From UBA9676 sp963837105 (GTDB lineage: Bacteria; Actinomycetota; Actinomycetes; Streptosporangiales; Streptosporangiaceae): a DNA stretch of 64,000 bases. Below are positions 35,219-43,852 of this stretch, in pieces; position 1 is the first letter of the stretch; the number at the start of each line of letters is the position of its first letter. The stretch spans positions 264,759-328,758 of the forward strand of contig CAWIMG010000026.1 of the NCBI GenBank assembly GCA_963837105.1. The letters are read 5' to 3'. Both the position numbers and the translations under genes were made by a program. Under the pieces are notes generated by a model that was given only the letters and a program-made list of their open reading frames with translations, was not told the DNA's origin and searched no databases.

Positions 35219-35237
35219 TGTATCGTGTCATGATACA
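35219..35237. promoter_or_regulatory. 19-bp imperfect palindrome TGTATC-N7-GATACA
   Basis: TGTATCGTGTCATGATACA has perfect 6-base arms, and an inner TG-T-CA is also symmetric. It stands between the XRE-cupin gene and gmaS, 108 bases before the gmaS GTG and 62 before the regulator start. It is the likely operator of this regulator. I found no second copy in the window. Confidence 0.6.
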
Positions 35238-35345
35238 GGGTTTACTGTCCGTGAATCGCCAGCGTAGCCAGCGCCCATCAGGCCACTCCGGGCGTGCCCC
35301 GGACGCGCCACCGGCCTGGGCGTTTTTGACCCGGTAGGAGGCCCT

Positions 35346-36743
35346 GTGTCGACTGACCTTGAGCGATTCCTTGCGACCGATGGCCGCGACGAAGCGGTGG
35401 CACGTATCCGGTCGGAAATCGATGCCAAGGGGATCACGTACATCTATTACCAGTTCGCCTCGGTGACTGGCCGGATCATGGGCAAGGGGGTGCCCGCGGA
35501 TCACTGGGAGCGTATGGCCGCGCGTGGCTTTCAGCTGGTCTACGGATCCACCGCCAATCTCTTCACCGACCGGCACGGCAACTACATCGGCTACGGGCCC
35601 GAGGCATGGGAACTGGTCGGGCTACCGGATGTGGAAACCTTCTGCCAGCTGCCGTGGGACCCGAGGACGGCGCGGGTGTTCTGCACCCTGTTCCGCAACC
35701 GGGAGGAGGAGAACGACCCGGGCGGCTACCTGACCTCGGACTGCCGCGGCAATCTCCGGCGCATCCACGAGGCCTTCGAGCGAGACACCGGGCTGCACCT
35801 GCGGGTGGGGACCGAGCCGGAGATGATGTGGCTGAAGGTCAACCCGGACGGCACGCCATCGGTGGACGGCAAGACCAAGCCCTACTGCTACCACATCGAT
35901 CAGTTCGCTGAGCTCCAGCCGCTCATCCACAAGGTCATGGAGTACGGCAAGGCGATGGGCCTGGACATGATCCAGGGCGACCATGAGGACGCCCCCGGCC
36001 AGCTTGAGCTCAACTGGATGTTCGACCGGGCCGAGCAGACCGCCGACCGCCTCACCACCTACCGCCAGATCTGCAAGCAGGTGGGCAGGGAACTCGGCGC
36101 CTACCCCTGCTTCATGCCCAAGCCGTTCATGGGCGTGTCCGCGAACGGCTGCCACCACAACATCTCGCTCTGGCAGGGCGACGAGAACGTGTTCCTGCCG
36201 GACACCGACAATCCGCGGATCCCCAGCAAGCTGGGGCTGAGCGCGATCGGCGGCATCCTGGAGCATCTGGGCGCTCTCACCTGCATTATGTCGCCGACGG
36301 TCAACTCCTACCGGCGGTTCTGGGACACCGGCTTCTGGGCACCGCTGTTCGCGGACTGGGGGTATCAGAACCGGACCACCGCGCTGCGGGTCAGTTCCCC
36401 GGACCGGCTGGAGTACCGGGCGGTGGACTCCGCTGTGAACCCCTACCTGTCGTTCGCCGCGATCATCAAGGCGATGGAGGACGGCATCAGGCGCAACCTG
36501 GACCCGGGCCCCCCGGAGAACCGCAACATCTATGAGGCGATCGCCGGCGGCAAGGACGTCAAGCGGGTGCCGATGACCCTGGGCGAGGCACTCGCGGCGC
36601 TGGAGAAGGATCCGGTGATCAGGGAGGCACTGCCGGGCGAGATGTACACGGTGTTCCACCACTACAAGACCGACGAGTGGGAACGCTTCTGCGCGACGGT
36701 CTCCGACTGGGACGTCGCGGAGTACCTGGACATCCTGCCTTAG
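35346..36743 (+). CDS. gmaS: Glutamine synthetase family, GMAS/GlnT type
   Basis: This 465-residue protein is a glutamine-synthetase fold enzyme of the type III/GlnT class, which includes gamma-glutamylmethylamide synthetase. Motifs are HLRVGTEPEMMWLKVN (metal-site Glu), MIQGDHEDAPGQLELNW, and MPKPFMGVSANGCHHNISLW with the HHN-type nucleotide site. The late arginine region RTTALRVSSPDRLEYRAVDS is also present. AGGAGG lies 5 bases before the GTG. The next three genes encode an MgsABC-like complex, so ligation of methylamine to glutamate is the favoured reaction. GlnT with ammonia is the alternative. Confidence 0.85.
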   Translation: MSTDLERFLATDGRDEAVARIRSEIDAKGITYIYYQFASVTGRIMGKGVPADHWERMAARGFQLVYGSTANLFTDRHGNYIGYGPEAWELVGLPDVETFCQLPWDPRTARVFCTLFRNREEENDPGGYLTSDCRGNLRRIHEAFERDTGLHLRVGTEPEMMWLKVNPDGTPSVDGKTKPYCYHIDQFAELQPLIHKVMEYGKAMGLDMIQGDHEDAPGQLELNWMFDRAEQTADRLTTYRQICKQVGRELGAYPCFMPKPFMGVSANGCHHNISLWQGDENVFLPDTDNPRIPSKLGLSAIGGILEHLGALTCIMSPTVNSYRRFWDTGFWAPLFADWGYQNRTTALRVSSPDRLEYRAVDSAVNPYLSFAAIIKAMEDGIRRNLDPGPPENRNIYEAIAGGKDVKRVPMTLGEALAALEKDPVIREALPGEMYTVFHHYKTDEWERFCATVSDWDVAEYLDILP

Positions 36744-36779
36744 CGCAGGGACGGCGCGGACCGAGAGGGGTTGAGCGAC

Positions 36780-37709
36780 ATGTGCGGAATCGCCGGCATC
36801 ATTCACCGCACCGGGCCGGGCGACATCGGCAGCGAGATGACCAGGATGCTTCAGTCCATGAAGCACCGCGGCCCGGATTCCAGCGGCTTCGCGCTCTACG
36901 GCCCGCCCAGCGACCTGCTCGTCATGCGCGTCAAGCTGGCTGACCCGAACGAGGTACGCGATGTCGGCTGGGCCGAGCGGCTGGAGCGGCACCGCGACGA
37001 GGTGGAGCACCGGCTGGCCAAGATCGGCGCCATGGTCAACGTGCTGCACGGCGACCAGGACTATGCCTACCGGGTCACGTTCCGCTACAGCGGTGACCTC
37101 AAGCCGCTGGCCGACTATATCGAGGACGTGCCCGGGTGCGAGGTCCTGTCGCTCGGCCACTCGCTGGAGATCATCAAGGACCTCAGCGACGCGGAGAGCG
37201 TCGCTGAGCGCTACCACCTGGCAGGCTTCACCGGCACCCACGCGATCGGCCACGTCCGGATGGCCACCGAGTCGGACGTGGACATCTCGGGCGCGCACCC
37301 GTACTGGGCCTACCCGTTCTCGGACATCGCCGTGGTGCACAACGGGCAGCTGACGAACTACCACATGTGGCGCCGCAGGCTGGAGCGTCTGGGTCACCGC
37401 TTCCAGTCCGAATGCGACTCCGAGATCATCGCTGTCTACCTGGCACAGAAGATGGACGACGGGCTGTCGCTGGAGACCGCGATGAAGCAGAGCCTGGATG
37501 AGCTGGACGGCGTTTTCACCTATCTGGTGGTGACGGGCGACTCGCTCGGCATGGCCAAGGATGAGATGGCCGCCAAGCCGCTGGTGCTCTACGAGTCGCC
37601 GGAACTGGTGGCGCTCGCCTCCGAGGAGGTCGCGATCCGCGCCGTGCTCGGCCGCGAGATCGACACCTACGACCCCTACGAGCGGGAAGTGCTGGTGTGG
37701 AGCCGGTGA
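36780..37709 (+). CDS. mgsA: Class II glutamine amidotransferase subunit (MgsA / GlxB type)
   Basis: This 309-residue protein begins MCGIAGI, giving the N-terminal nucleophile Cys2 after Met removal. That is why I chose the ATG at 36780 and not the TTG 9 bases upstream. Further motifs are KHRGPDSSGFALYG, GTHAIGHVRMATESDVD and VVHNGQLTNY with the glutamine-site Asn. It is the amidotransferase part of a split glutamate synthase. In N-methylglutamate synthase it would release methylamine from gamma-glutamylmethylamide. It overlaps the next gene by 13 bases. Confidence 0.9.
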   Translation: MCGIAGIIHRTGPGDIGSEMTRMLQSMKHRGPDSSGFALYGPPSDLLVMRVKLADPNEVRDVGWAERLERHRDEVEHRLAKIGAMVNVLHGDQDYAYRVTFRYSGDLKPLADYIEDVPGCEVLSLGHSLEIIKDLSDAESVAERYHLAGFTGTHAIGHVRMATESDVDISGAHPYWAYPFSDIAVVHNGQLTNYHMWRRRLERLGHRFQSECDSEIIAVYLAQKMDDGLSLETAMKQSLDELDGVFTYLVVTGDSLGMAKDEMAAKPLVLYESPELVALASEEVAIRAVLGREIDTYDPYEREVLVWSR

Positions 37710-38488
37710 AGATCTCCTACGACGCCCGCGGCCTGGCCGAGCCCAACGCCCAGGCACCGAGAACCGCGACGGTCACCCCCGACGTGGACGGCGCCACGGC
37801 CGTCTTCGACGCGGCCGAGCTGACCACCCGGCAGATCAACCTGGAGCTCCGCCGCCTCGTCTACGACGAGGGCATCGGTGACGTGACTATCCTCAACCCG
37901 GGCGCGAAACACTCCATCGCGGTGGGCATCCTGACCCGCTGCCGGATCACCATCGATGGCAGCCTCGGCTACTTCGGCTGCGGGCTCATCGACGGGCCGG
38001 AGATCCATGTGAAGGGGCGCGTCGGCTGGTCGGTGGCCGAGAACATGATGTCGGGCGTGGTGGTCATCGACAAGAACGCCGGCTCCCTGACCGGCGCGGC
38101 GCTGCGCGGCGGTGATCTCGTGGTCCGCGGCGATGTCGGCGCCCGCTCCGGCATCGACCAGAAGGGCGGCACCATCATCGTCGGCGGCAACGCGGGCATG
38201 ATGACCGGGTTCATGTTGCAGCGCGGCCGCCAGATCGTCTGCGGCAACGTGGGCGGCGGCCTGGGCGACTCGATGTACGACGGCACGATCTACGTGGGCG
38301 GCAAGATCACTTCGCTGGGCGTGGACTGCGTCGAGGCGGAGCTGACTGCCGACGACGATGAGTTCCTCGCCCGGAAGCTGCGCATCTACGGGATCGAGCC
38401 GCCCGGCGCATTCCGCAAGTTCGTCTGCGGGCGCATGCTCTGGAACTACGACAACCTGGAGCCGGCCGAACGCAAGCTGGTCCTGTGA
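37697..38488 (+). CDS. mgsB: GltB C-terminal beta-helix subunit (MgsB / GlxC type)
   Basis: This 263-residue protein is the glutamate-synthase alpha C-terminal domain as a separate polypeptide. It has a beta-helix with glycine-rich turns (SLGYFGCGLIDGPEIHVKGR, TIIVGGNAGMMTGFMLQRGR, QIVCGNVGGGLGDSMYDG). This domain is structural and positions the ammonia tunnel. The GTG lies inside the 3' end of mgsA, which implies coupled translation. A gap of 15 bases separates it from mgsC. Confidence 0.9.
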   Translation: MEPVKISYDARGLAEPNAQAPRTATVTPDVDGATAVFDAAELTTRQINLELRRLVYDEGIGDVTILNPGAKHSIAVGILTRCRITIDGSLGYFGCGLIDGPEIHVKGRVGWSVAENMMSGVVVIDKNAGSLTGAALRGGDLVVRGDVGARSGIDQKGGTIIVGGNAGMMTGFMLQRGRQIVCGNVGGGLGDSMYDGTIYVGGKITSLGVDCVEAELTADDDEFLARKLRIYGIEPPGAFRKFVCGRMLWNYDNLEPAERKLVL

Positions 38489-38503
38489 GAGGCAGAGCCT
38501 AAC

Positions 38504-39916
38504 GTGAGCGCGATCGAAGATGGCGGGAAGGCCGTCCTTGGGCACAGCAGCATCTTCACGCCCGAGGTGATCAACGACATCCACGTGAAGGCCGAACTCG
38601 GCCGCTACCGGATGCGCGGATTCTCGATGTTCAAGCCCATCCCGCACTGGGACCAGCTGATGTTCCTGCCCGGCACGCTGACCCGGTTCGTCATCGAGGG
38701 CTACCGGGAGAAATGCGTGACCAGGACCGTTCTCGGCGCGCGCTTCGCCAAGCATCCGCTCGAACTGGACATCCCCGTCTACATCACCGGGATGAGCTTC
38801 GGGGCACTGTCCCTGGAGGCCAAGATGGCGCTGGCCAAGGGCGCCTCGATGGCCGGCACCGCGACCTGCTCCGGCGAAGGTGGCATGATCCCACCCGAGC
38901 GGGACCTGTCGACCAAGTGGTACTACCAGGTCATCCAGAGCCGCTACGGGTTCAACCCGCACCACCTCATGCTCGCTGACGGCGTCGAGTTCTTCATCGG
39001 GCAGGGCTGCAAGGTCGGGCTGGGTGGCCACCTGATGGGACAGAAGGTCACCGAGCAGGTGGCGGAGATGCGGTCGCTGCCGGCCGGGATCGACCAGCGG
39101 AGCCCGGCCCGCCACCCAGACTGGCTGGGTCCCGATGACCTGTCCCTGAAAGTCCAGGAGGTCCGCGAGGCGACCGACTACCAGGTCCCGATCCAGCTGA
39201 AGCTGGGCGCGGCCCGTGTCTACGACGACGTCCGGATGGCAGCTAAATGCGGGCCGGACATCATTTACCTCGACGGCGCGGAGGGCGGTACCGGAGCCGG
39301 GCCGCATATCGCCGCCGAGGAGACCGGCATCCCGCTGATGGCAGCCATCCCGGAGGCCCGGCGCGCACTTGAAGACGTCGGCCTCGTTGACGAGATCGAC
39401 CTGGTGGTGGCTGGCGGCATCCGCAACGGCGCTGACGTCGCCAAGTGCCTGGCACTCGGCGCGAAGGCGGTCGCGATCGGGCACTCCGCGCTGATGGCGC
39501 TGAACTGCAACAAGGAGATCCCCGGCGTCACCGATTACGAGGGCACGGTGGGCGTGCCCGCGGGCCGTTGCTACCACTGCCATACCGGGCGCTGCCCGGT
39601 CGGCATCACCACCCAGGATCCCGAGTTGCGCAAGCGGCTGGACGTGGACGAGGCGGCCGGGCGGGTGTTCAACTTCCTGCACACGCTCACGCTCGAGACG
39701 CAGATGCTGGCACGCGCGTGCGGCAAGACCGACGTGCACAGTCTGGAGCCGGAGGACCTGTGCGCGCTGACCGTCGAGGCCGCCGCCATGGCCCGGGTGC
39801 CGCTGGCCGGCACCGACTACATCCCGGGCAGGACCGAGGAGCGTGCACTGGCCGAGATCAAGGCCCTGCTGGGGAAGCTAGGCGACGACGGCAGGAGCGG
39901 AGCACGCGATGTCTGA
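38504..39916 (+). CDS. mgsC: FMN-binding glutamate synthase domain subunit (MgsC / GlxD type)
   Basis: This 470-residue synthase subunit has the FMN barrel with YITGMSFGALSLEAKMALAKG and SGEGGMIPPERDL. It also has IYLDGAEGGTGAGPHIAAEE and VVAGGIRNGADVAKCLALGA. A 3Fe-4S cluster motif, CYHCHTGRC, places Cys356, Cys359 and Cys364. In N-methylglutamate synthase it adds methylamine to 2-oxoglutarate. The C-terminal end overlaps the next gene by 8 bases. Confidence 0.92.
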   Translation: MSAIEDGGKAVLGHSSIFTPEVINDIHVKAELGRYRMRGFSMFKPIPHWDQLMFLPGTLTRFVIEGYREKCVTRTVLGARFAKHPLELDIPVYITGMSFGALSLEAKMALAKGASMAGTATCSGEGGMIPPERDLSTKWYYQVIQSRYGFNPHHLMLADGVEFFIGQGCKVGLGGHLMGQKVTEQVAEMRSLPAGIDQRSPARHPDWLGPDDLSLKVQEVREATDYQVPIQLKLGAARVYDDVRMAAKCGPDIIYLDGAEGGTGAGPHIAAEETGIPLMAAIPEARRALEDVGLVDEIDLVVAGGIRNGADVAKCLALGAKAVAIGHSALMALNCNKEIPGVTDYEGTVGVPAGRCYHCHTGRCPVGITTQDPELRKRLDVDEAAGRVFNFLHTLTLETQMLARACGKTDVHSLEPEDLCALTVEAAAMARVPLAGTDYIPGRTEERALAEIKALLGKLGDDGRSGARDV

Positions 39917-40385
39917 CGAGCGCGTGGCCGCGGCGGATGGCCAGCCGGCGGACCACGGCCGGCGGCTCACCACGAAGATCGGCATCGACACCGAGGAGCT
40001 GACCGGGCGCACCTTCCCGTACCAGTTCGACCGCTCGCTGGTGGAGGATGTCGATCTGGTGGCGGCCACGCCGGGAGCGGACATCAACTGGCTGGAAGAC
40101 GTGCAGCTCATGCAGGAGGACGACGTTCCCGCTGTCTTTGACCGCTACACCAACGCGTTCCTCAAGATCTACTTCGAGATCCCGGCCGGCCGCGAGGATG
40201 AGTACGCGCGCAAGGTCCTCATCACTCACCTGCGCGAGGGCAACTCCTACGGCATCTGGCTCAAGGGCAGGCACGCGAAGTTTCCCCAGCCGGAACTTGG
40301 CCCCTGGCGGGAGGACTCCCCCGTGGTGGGTGAGAACTGGGAGCCGCCCGTGCACACGGACACCGAACGGCCGGCCGGCCACTAG
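39909..40385 (+). CDS. Unknown protein co-translated with MgsC
   Basis: I do not recognise this 158-residue protein. It is acidic and soluble, with no signal or membrane segment. After a polar start the body reads TTKIGIDTEELTGRTFPYQF, then LKIYFEIPAGREDEYARKVL, then WLKGRHAKFPQPELGPWRED. Its ATG lies inside the mgsC 3' end (8-base overlap). It is the last gene of gmaS-mgsABC, so an accessory or assembly role for the synthase is likely. The ending is Pro/Glu-rich. Confidence 0.8.
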   Translation: MSDERVAAADGQPADHGRRLTTKIGIDTEELTGRTFPYQFDRSLVEDVDLVAATPGADINWLEDVQLMQEDDVPAVFDRYTNAFLKIYFEIPAGREDEYARKVLITHLREGNSYGIWLKGRHAKFPQPELGPWREDSPVVGENWEPPVHTDTERPAGH

Positions 40386-40443
40386 CCGTAGTCCAGCGCG
40401 GGCGGAGGTTCCGGTCACGGCCGGCGAGGGAACCCACTGAGGT

Positions 40444-40851
40444 ATGGGATCACGCGACGGGACGCCGCGCGTCAGACGCTGGCAGCGGCGGCGGGCAGGC
40501 GGGGCCCTGCCGACCGTCCGTGACCTCGATGAGCTGGACCGGCCGGAGGAGTTTTACCGGCCGCCGCCCAGCAGGGCCAAGGACGCGCTGGGCGCGGCGA
40601 TGACGATCGCGATCATAGGCGTCATTTTCCTGTTCGTGACCAATAGCCTGGCCAGCCCGTGCCTGGCAGCGCCGAAGCCGCGGACCGGTCCGGGTGCCTG
40701 CTCCGGCATAACCTCCATCGCCAGTCATATTCGAGGGATCGTGACCCTGTGCGTCATCGGCTGCGCCGCGCTGGCGGTGGCGGCCTTCATCTGGTACATG
40801 CTCTGGGGATACAAGGCGAACAGGCTGACCGGAGGCGATCGGGGCGGCTAG
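40444..40851 (+). CDS. Two-span membrane protein of unknown function
   Basis: This 135-residue protein has a basic, polar N-terminus (GSRDGTPRVRRWQRRRAGG), then an Asp/Glu-rich patch (VRDLDELDRPEEFYRPPPSR). A first span is MTIAIIGVIFLFVTNSLA and a second is IVTLCVIGCAALAVAAFIWYMLWG. The loop contains two Cys (SPCLAAP, GACSGI). It ends by overlapping the convergent P450 gene by 4 bases. No family was recognised. Confidence 0.65.
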   Translation: MGSRDGTPRVRRWQRRRAGGALPTVRDLDELDRPEEFYRPPPSRAKDALGAAMTIAIIGVIFLFVTNSLASPCLAAPKPRTGPGACSGITSIASHIRGIVTLCVIGCAALAVAAFIWYMLWGYKANRLTGGDRGG

Positions 40852-42047
40852 GCCGTGGACACAGCCTGGCGGCCCGGCGTGAAGGCCAGCGGCAGCCGGG
40901 CTGGCCCAGTGTTGCCGCTGCGCGGCAGCCAGACCGCGGTCCCGGACACCCGTGGCTCGTGCAGCCGCTGGGCGAGCACCGCCAGGGCCACGCTCATGTC
41001 CGCGCGCGCCACGAGATGACCCAGGCAGTAGTGGATGCCGCCGCCGAAGGCCAGGTGCAGGGGCCGGCTGGGAGCGGTGATGTCGAACGCCAGCTGCTCG
41101 CCCGCTCGCGGGTCGGTGCCCGCTGACTCGCACAGCAGGTGAATGGTGGTGCCGGCGTTGATGGCGAGCCCGTCGAAGGTGAAGTCCGTGAGCGCCTCCC
41201 GGGTGACCCAGGTCGTGGTCGGGCTGACCCGCATGACCTCCTCAACCGCGGCGGGTGCCAGGCCGGGGCGCTGCCCGAGCAGCCGCCACTGACCGGGATG
41301 TTCGATGAACACCTGCATGGCCAGGCCCAGCTGGTTGCGGGTGGTATCGAAGCCACCGAACATCAGCAGCACCAGCGTGTCCCGCAGCTCAGCCTCGCTG
41401 AGCCGGTCGTCCTCGATGTGCGCCCGGACCAGGCTGGTCACGCAGTCCTCCCGGGGCGTGGCCCGGCGGTCCGCGATCTGCGCATCGGCGTACGCGTAGA
41501 GCCGCCCCAGCGCGGCTTCGATCTGTTCCAGGTGCTGCTGGATCCGGACCCCCATCGCCAGGCCCACGACCGCCGAATCGCGCGCGATCACCGGCCACTC
41601 CTGCTCCGGGATACCCAGCATGGCGGTGATGACGCGCGCCGCATACGGATCCGCGAATTCGGCCATGAACTCGCACCGGCCTGGCTTGGCGAAGGAGTCC
41701 ACCAGCTCATGCGCCAGCTGCCGGAAACGCGGCTCCATCGCGGCCACCAGCCGCCGCGAGAACGCGGGGTTCAGCAGCCTGCGCAGGCGCTGATGATCCG
41801 CCCCTTCCTTGTTCAGCACCCAGCCCGCCCACCAGTCAGCGAACAGCCCGGAGGTAATGCCATGGTGGGCTGGCCACGCGGAACTCCCCTGCCGCAGCCG
41901 AGGGTGCCGGATCAGCCGGCTGGCCTGATCATGACGCAACACCGCCAGGCCGTAGCTGGTATGGGCGTACCAGCTCTCCTCCCTGGCCCGGTGCACCTCA
42001 TCAGAGGTGACCGAGAAGCCAGGATCGGCGAGCTCGAAAAACGCCAC
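40848..42047 (-). CDS. Cytochrome P450
   Basis: This 399-residue P450 shows the I-helix motif LMFGGFDTTRNQLG, the ExxR helix as EEVMRVSP, and the haem-ligand loop FGGGIHYCLGHLVARADM with Cys341. It is a soluble, bacterial, actinomycete-style P450 that needs ferredoxin and a reductase, neither of which is here. Substrate unknown. It begins 8 bases before the UspA gene end on the same strand, so it could be read from that promoter. Confidence 0.92.
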   Translation of the reverse strand: MAFFELADPGFSVTSDEVHRAREESWYAHTSYGLAVLRHDQASRLIRHPRLRQGSSAWPAHHGITSGLFADWWAGWVLNKEGADHQRLRRLLNPAFSRRLVAAMEPRFRQLAHELVDSFAKPGRCEFMAEFADPYAARVITAMLGIPEQEWPVIARDSAVVGLAMGVRIQQHLEQIEAALGRLYAYADAQIADRRATPREDCVTSLVRAHIEDDRLSEAELRDTLVLLMFGGFDTTRNQLGLAMQVFIEHPGQWRLLGQRPGLAPAAVEEVMRVSPTTTWVTREALTDFTFDGLAINAGTTIHLLCESAGTDPRAGEQLAFDITAPSRPLHLAFGGGIHYCLGHLVARADMSVALAVLAQRLHEPRVSGTAVWLPRSGNTGPARLPLAFTPGRQAVSTA

Positions 42048-42055
42048 GGTACCGG

Positions 42056-42760
42056 TCAGCGAACGACCAGCACCGGACGGTCGGCCAGGTGGATCACCTT
42101 GTGCGCGGTGCTGCCCAGGATGAGCCCGGCCAGATCGCCCCGGCCGCGGCAGCCCATCACGATCACCTTCACATCATGCCGCTTGGCATCCTCGACGATC
42201 TCGCGGGCAGCGTGGCCGAAGACCGCGCCCCGCACCTCCCCATGTGCCGCCACGCCCGCCTCGGTCAGTGACGTGACCGCGCTGTCCACCGCCGCCGTCG
42301 CGTCGCTGTCCGATTCGGCCGGTACCAGGCCGCCCAGCTGGGTGTGCTCGTGTTCCCTGAGGTGGAGCACCCATACCTCGGCCTTGGACATGGCCGCCAG
42401 TTCCCTGGCCGCAGCGACCACACGGTCCGAAACGGGCGAGTGATCGATGGCCACCAGAATTCTCTCGTACATCAGCCGGCCCCATTCTCTGGCAGCCGCA
42501 TGGCCGAAAATGGTGCCCCGCACCTCCCCGTGTGCGTCCACACCAGATTCGGTCAGCGACTTGACCGCGCCGTCCACGGCCGATGTCGCGTCGCTGTCCG
42601 ATTCCGTCGGCACCAGGCCACCCAGCCGGGTGGATTCGTGCTCCCTGAGGTGGAGCACCCACACCTCGGCTCTGGACATGGCCGCCAGCTCTCTGGCCGC
42701 GGCAAGCACCCGGTCCGTCACAGCCGAGTGGTCGACGGCCACGAGAATCCTCTCGTACAT
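42056..42760 (-). CDS. Tandem universal stress protein from an in-frame duplication
   Basis: This 234-residue protein has two UspA units. Unit 1 (1-90) starts MYERILVAVDHSAVTDRVLA and stops at FGHAA. Unit 2 (97-234) starts MYERILVAIDHSPVSDRVVA and is complete, with the ATP-binding VMGCRGRGDLAGLILGSTAHK. The residues between them, REWGRL, equal the translated leader and ribosome binding site of a second gene copy. The ATG at 42760 is chosen from GGGGGT upstream; the longer frame to 42976 is antisense noise. Unit 1 lacks the last 50 residues. Confidence 0.85.
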   Translation of the reverse strand: MYERILVAVDHSAVTDRVLAAARELAAMSRAEVWVLHLREHESTRLGGLVPTESDSDATSAVDGAVKSLTESGVDAHGEVRGTIFGHAAAREWGRLMYERILVAIDHSPVSDRVVAAARELAAMSKAEVWVLHLREHEHTQLGGLVPAESDSDATAAVDSAVTSLTEAGVAAHGEVRGAVFGHAAREIVEDAKRHDVKVIVMGCRGRGDLAGLILGSTAHKVIHLADRPVLVVR

Positions 42761-42783
42761 CTGCCGACCCCCATTCTCTGGCG
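42208..42783 (-). repeat. Direct repeat of 288-bp units inside the UspA gene
   Basis: Two adjacent, diverged copies of the first 264 bases of the UspA gene plus about 20 bases of its leader are spaced exactly 288 bases apart (ATG codons at 42760 and 42472). Both copies have an ATTCTCTGGC leader on the plus strand. 288 is divisible by 3, which keeps the frame. Confidence 0.75.
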
Positions 42784-42878
42784 AATGGCCTGTCTGGTGG
42801 GCCATTCCTGTCTCTACGATGACGGCCGGACGTCCACCGTTCCAGGGTCGTTCGTCCGGAGATTCGGCGGCGGGCAGC

Positions 42879-43616
42879 TCATGCACCGTCAGCCCGGCGC
42901 CCCCGGTCGGCGAGATCCAGCCACGCGGTGAACATTTCCACCGCAGTCCGCGCCATCGACTCCCGGGCGGCCGCAAAGGCCGCCGCTAGCTGCTGGAACC
43001 CACCCGCACCCAGCACAGCTTCGGCCGACTTCTGGTAGGCGGGCACCAGCCGCCACTCAGCAAGCATCGAGTCGGTGACCTCGACGTGGAACTGGACGGC
43101 GTAGGCGACCTTACCGAACCTAAATGCCTGATTCGGGTAGTCCGCCGACCGCGCCAGATGAGCCGCGCCCGGGGGAATCGCGAATGTGTCGCCATGCCAC
43201 TGCAGGGCCGGGAAGTGGCTGCCGAGCACGCCGAAGACTGGATCGGCCCGCCCGGGACCCGTCACCCCCACCGGCAGGACGCCGACCTCCGGCAGATCTC
43301 CGGTGCGGACTTCCGCGCCGAGGCTCGCGGCCAGCAGCTGTGCGCCAAGACATACCCCCAGGTAGGGCGTGCCGGCCCGAACCACCGCCGCGATCCACTG
43401 CTTCTCCGTGGCGAGCCAGGGATGTGCGGTCTCGTCATAGGCACCCATTGGCCCGCCCATCGCCAGCACGAGGGCAGCCTCGCGCCAGTCGGGCAGCTCA
43501 TCACCTTCATCCAGCTCGACTGTCTGGACCGCGAAGCCGCGGTCAGCCAGCAGGCCGGAAAACAGCCCCGGCGGCTCACACCGGATGTGCTGGAGCACGT
43601 ACGCGGTCCTGCGCAT
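42879..43616 (-). CDS. Class I glutamine amidotransferase-like protein
   Basis: This 245-residue protein has the triad of class I amidotransferases: Cys89 in GVCLGAQLLAASLGAEV, and His and Glu in VQFHVEVT near 172-174. It has the YxVLQHIRCEPPG start of GMP-synthase-like stand-alone members such as gamma-glutamylhydrolase or YfeJ-like proteins. The synthase partner is absent. Substrate unknown. It stands upstream of the UspA gene on the same strand, with 118 bases between them. Confidence 0.85.
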   Translation of the reverse strand: MRRTAYVLQHIRCEPPGLFSGLLADRGFAVQTVELDEGDELPDWREAALVLAMGGPMGAYDETAHPWLATEKQWIAAVVRAGTPYLGVCLGAQLLAASLGAEVRTGDLPEVGVLPVGVTGPGRADPVFGVLGSHFPALQWHGDTFAIPPGAAHLARSADYPNQAFRFGKVAYAVQFHVEVTDSMLAEWRLVPAYQKSAEAVLGAGGFQQLAAAFAAARESMARTAVEMFTAWLDLADRGRRADGA

Positions 43617-43852
43617 CCGCCTCCGTCCCGTCCTGTGATCGCACCCGGCCAGCGGGTGGGCTGCGAGGAGGCTAACACGGCCGACCCTGCCTGGCAGATG
43701 GCGCGAAAGCTGCTAATCGTGCCAGTCTGCGGGTTCAGCGGCAGACTGATCGCGCTCCAGTTGGGCGCTCGGCAGCTGTGGTGCAACTCGGTGATGGTGA
43801 GGCAGTGGCAGGACGCGACCCCCTGTCCGGTGGCCAGGACCGGCTCGCTGGC

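Noticed and set aside
35622..39739. Long minus-strand frames opposite gmaS-mgsABC
   Set aside because: They are antisense shadows caused by high GC in third positions; the plus-strand proteins have clear motifs.
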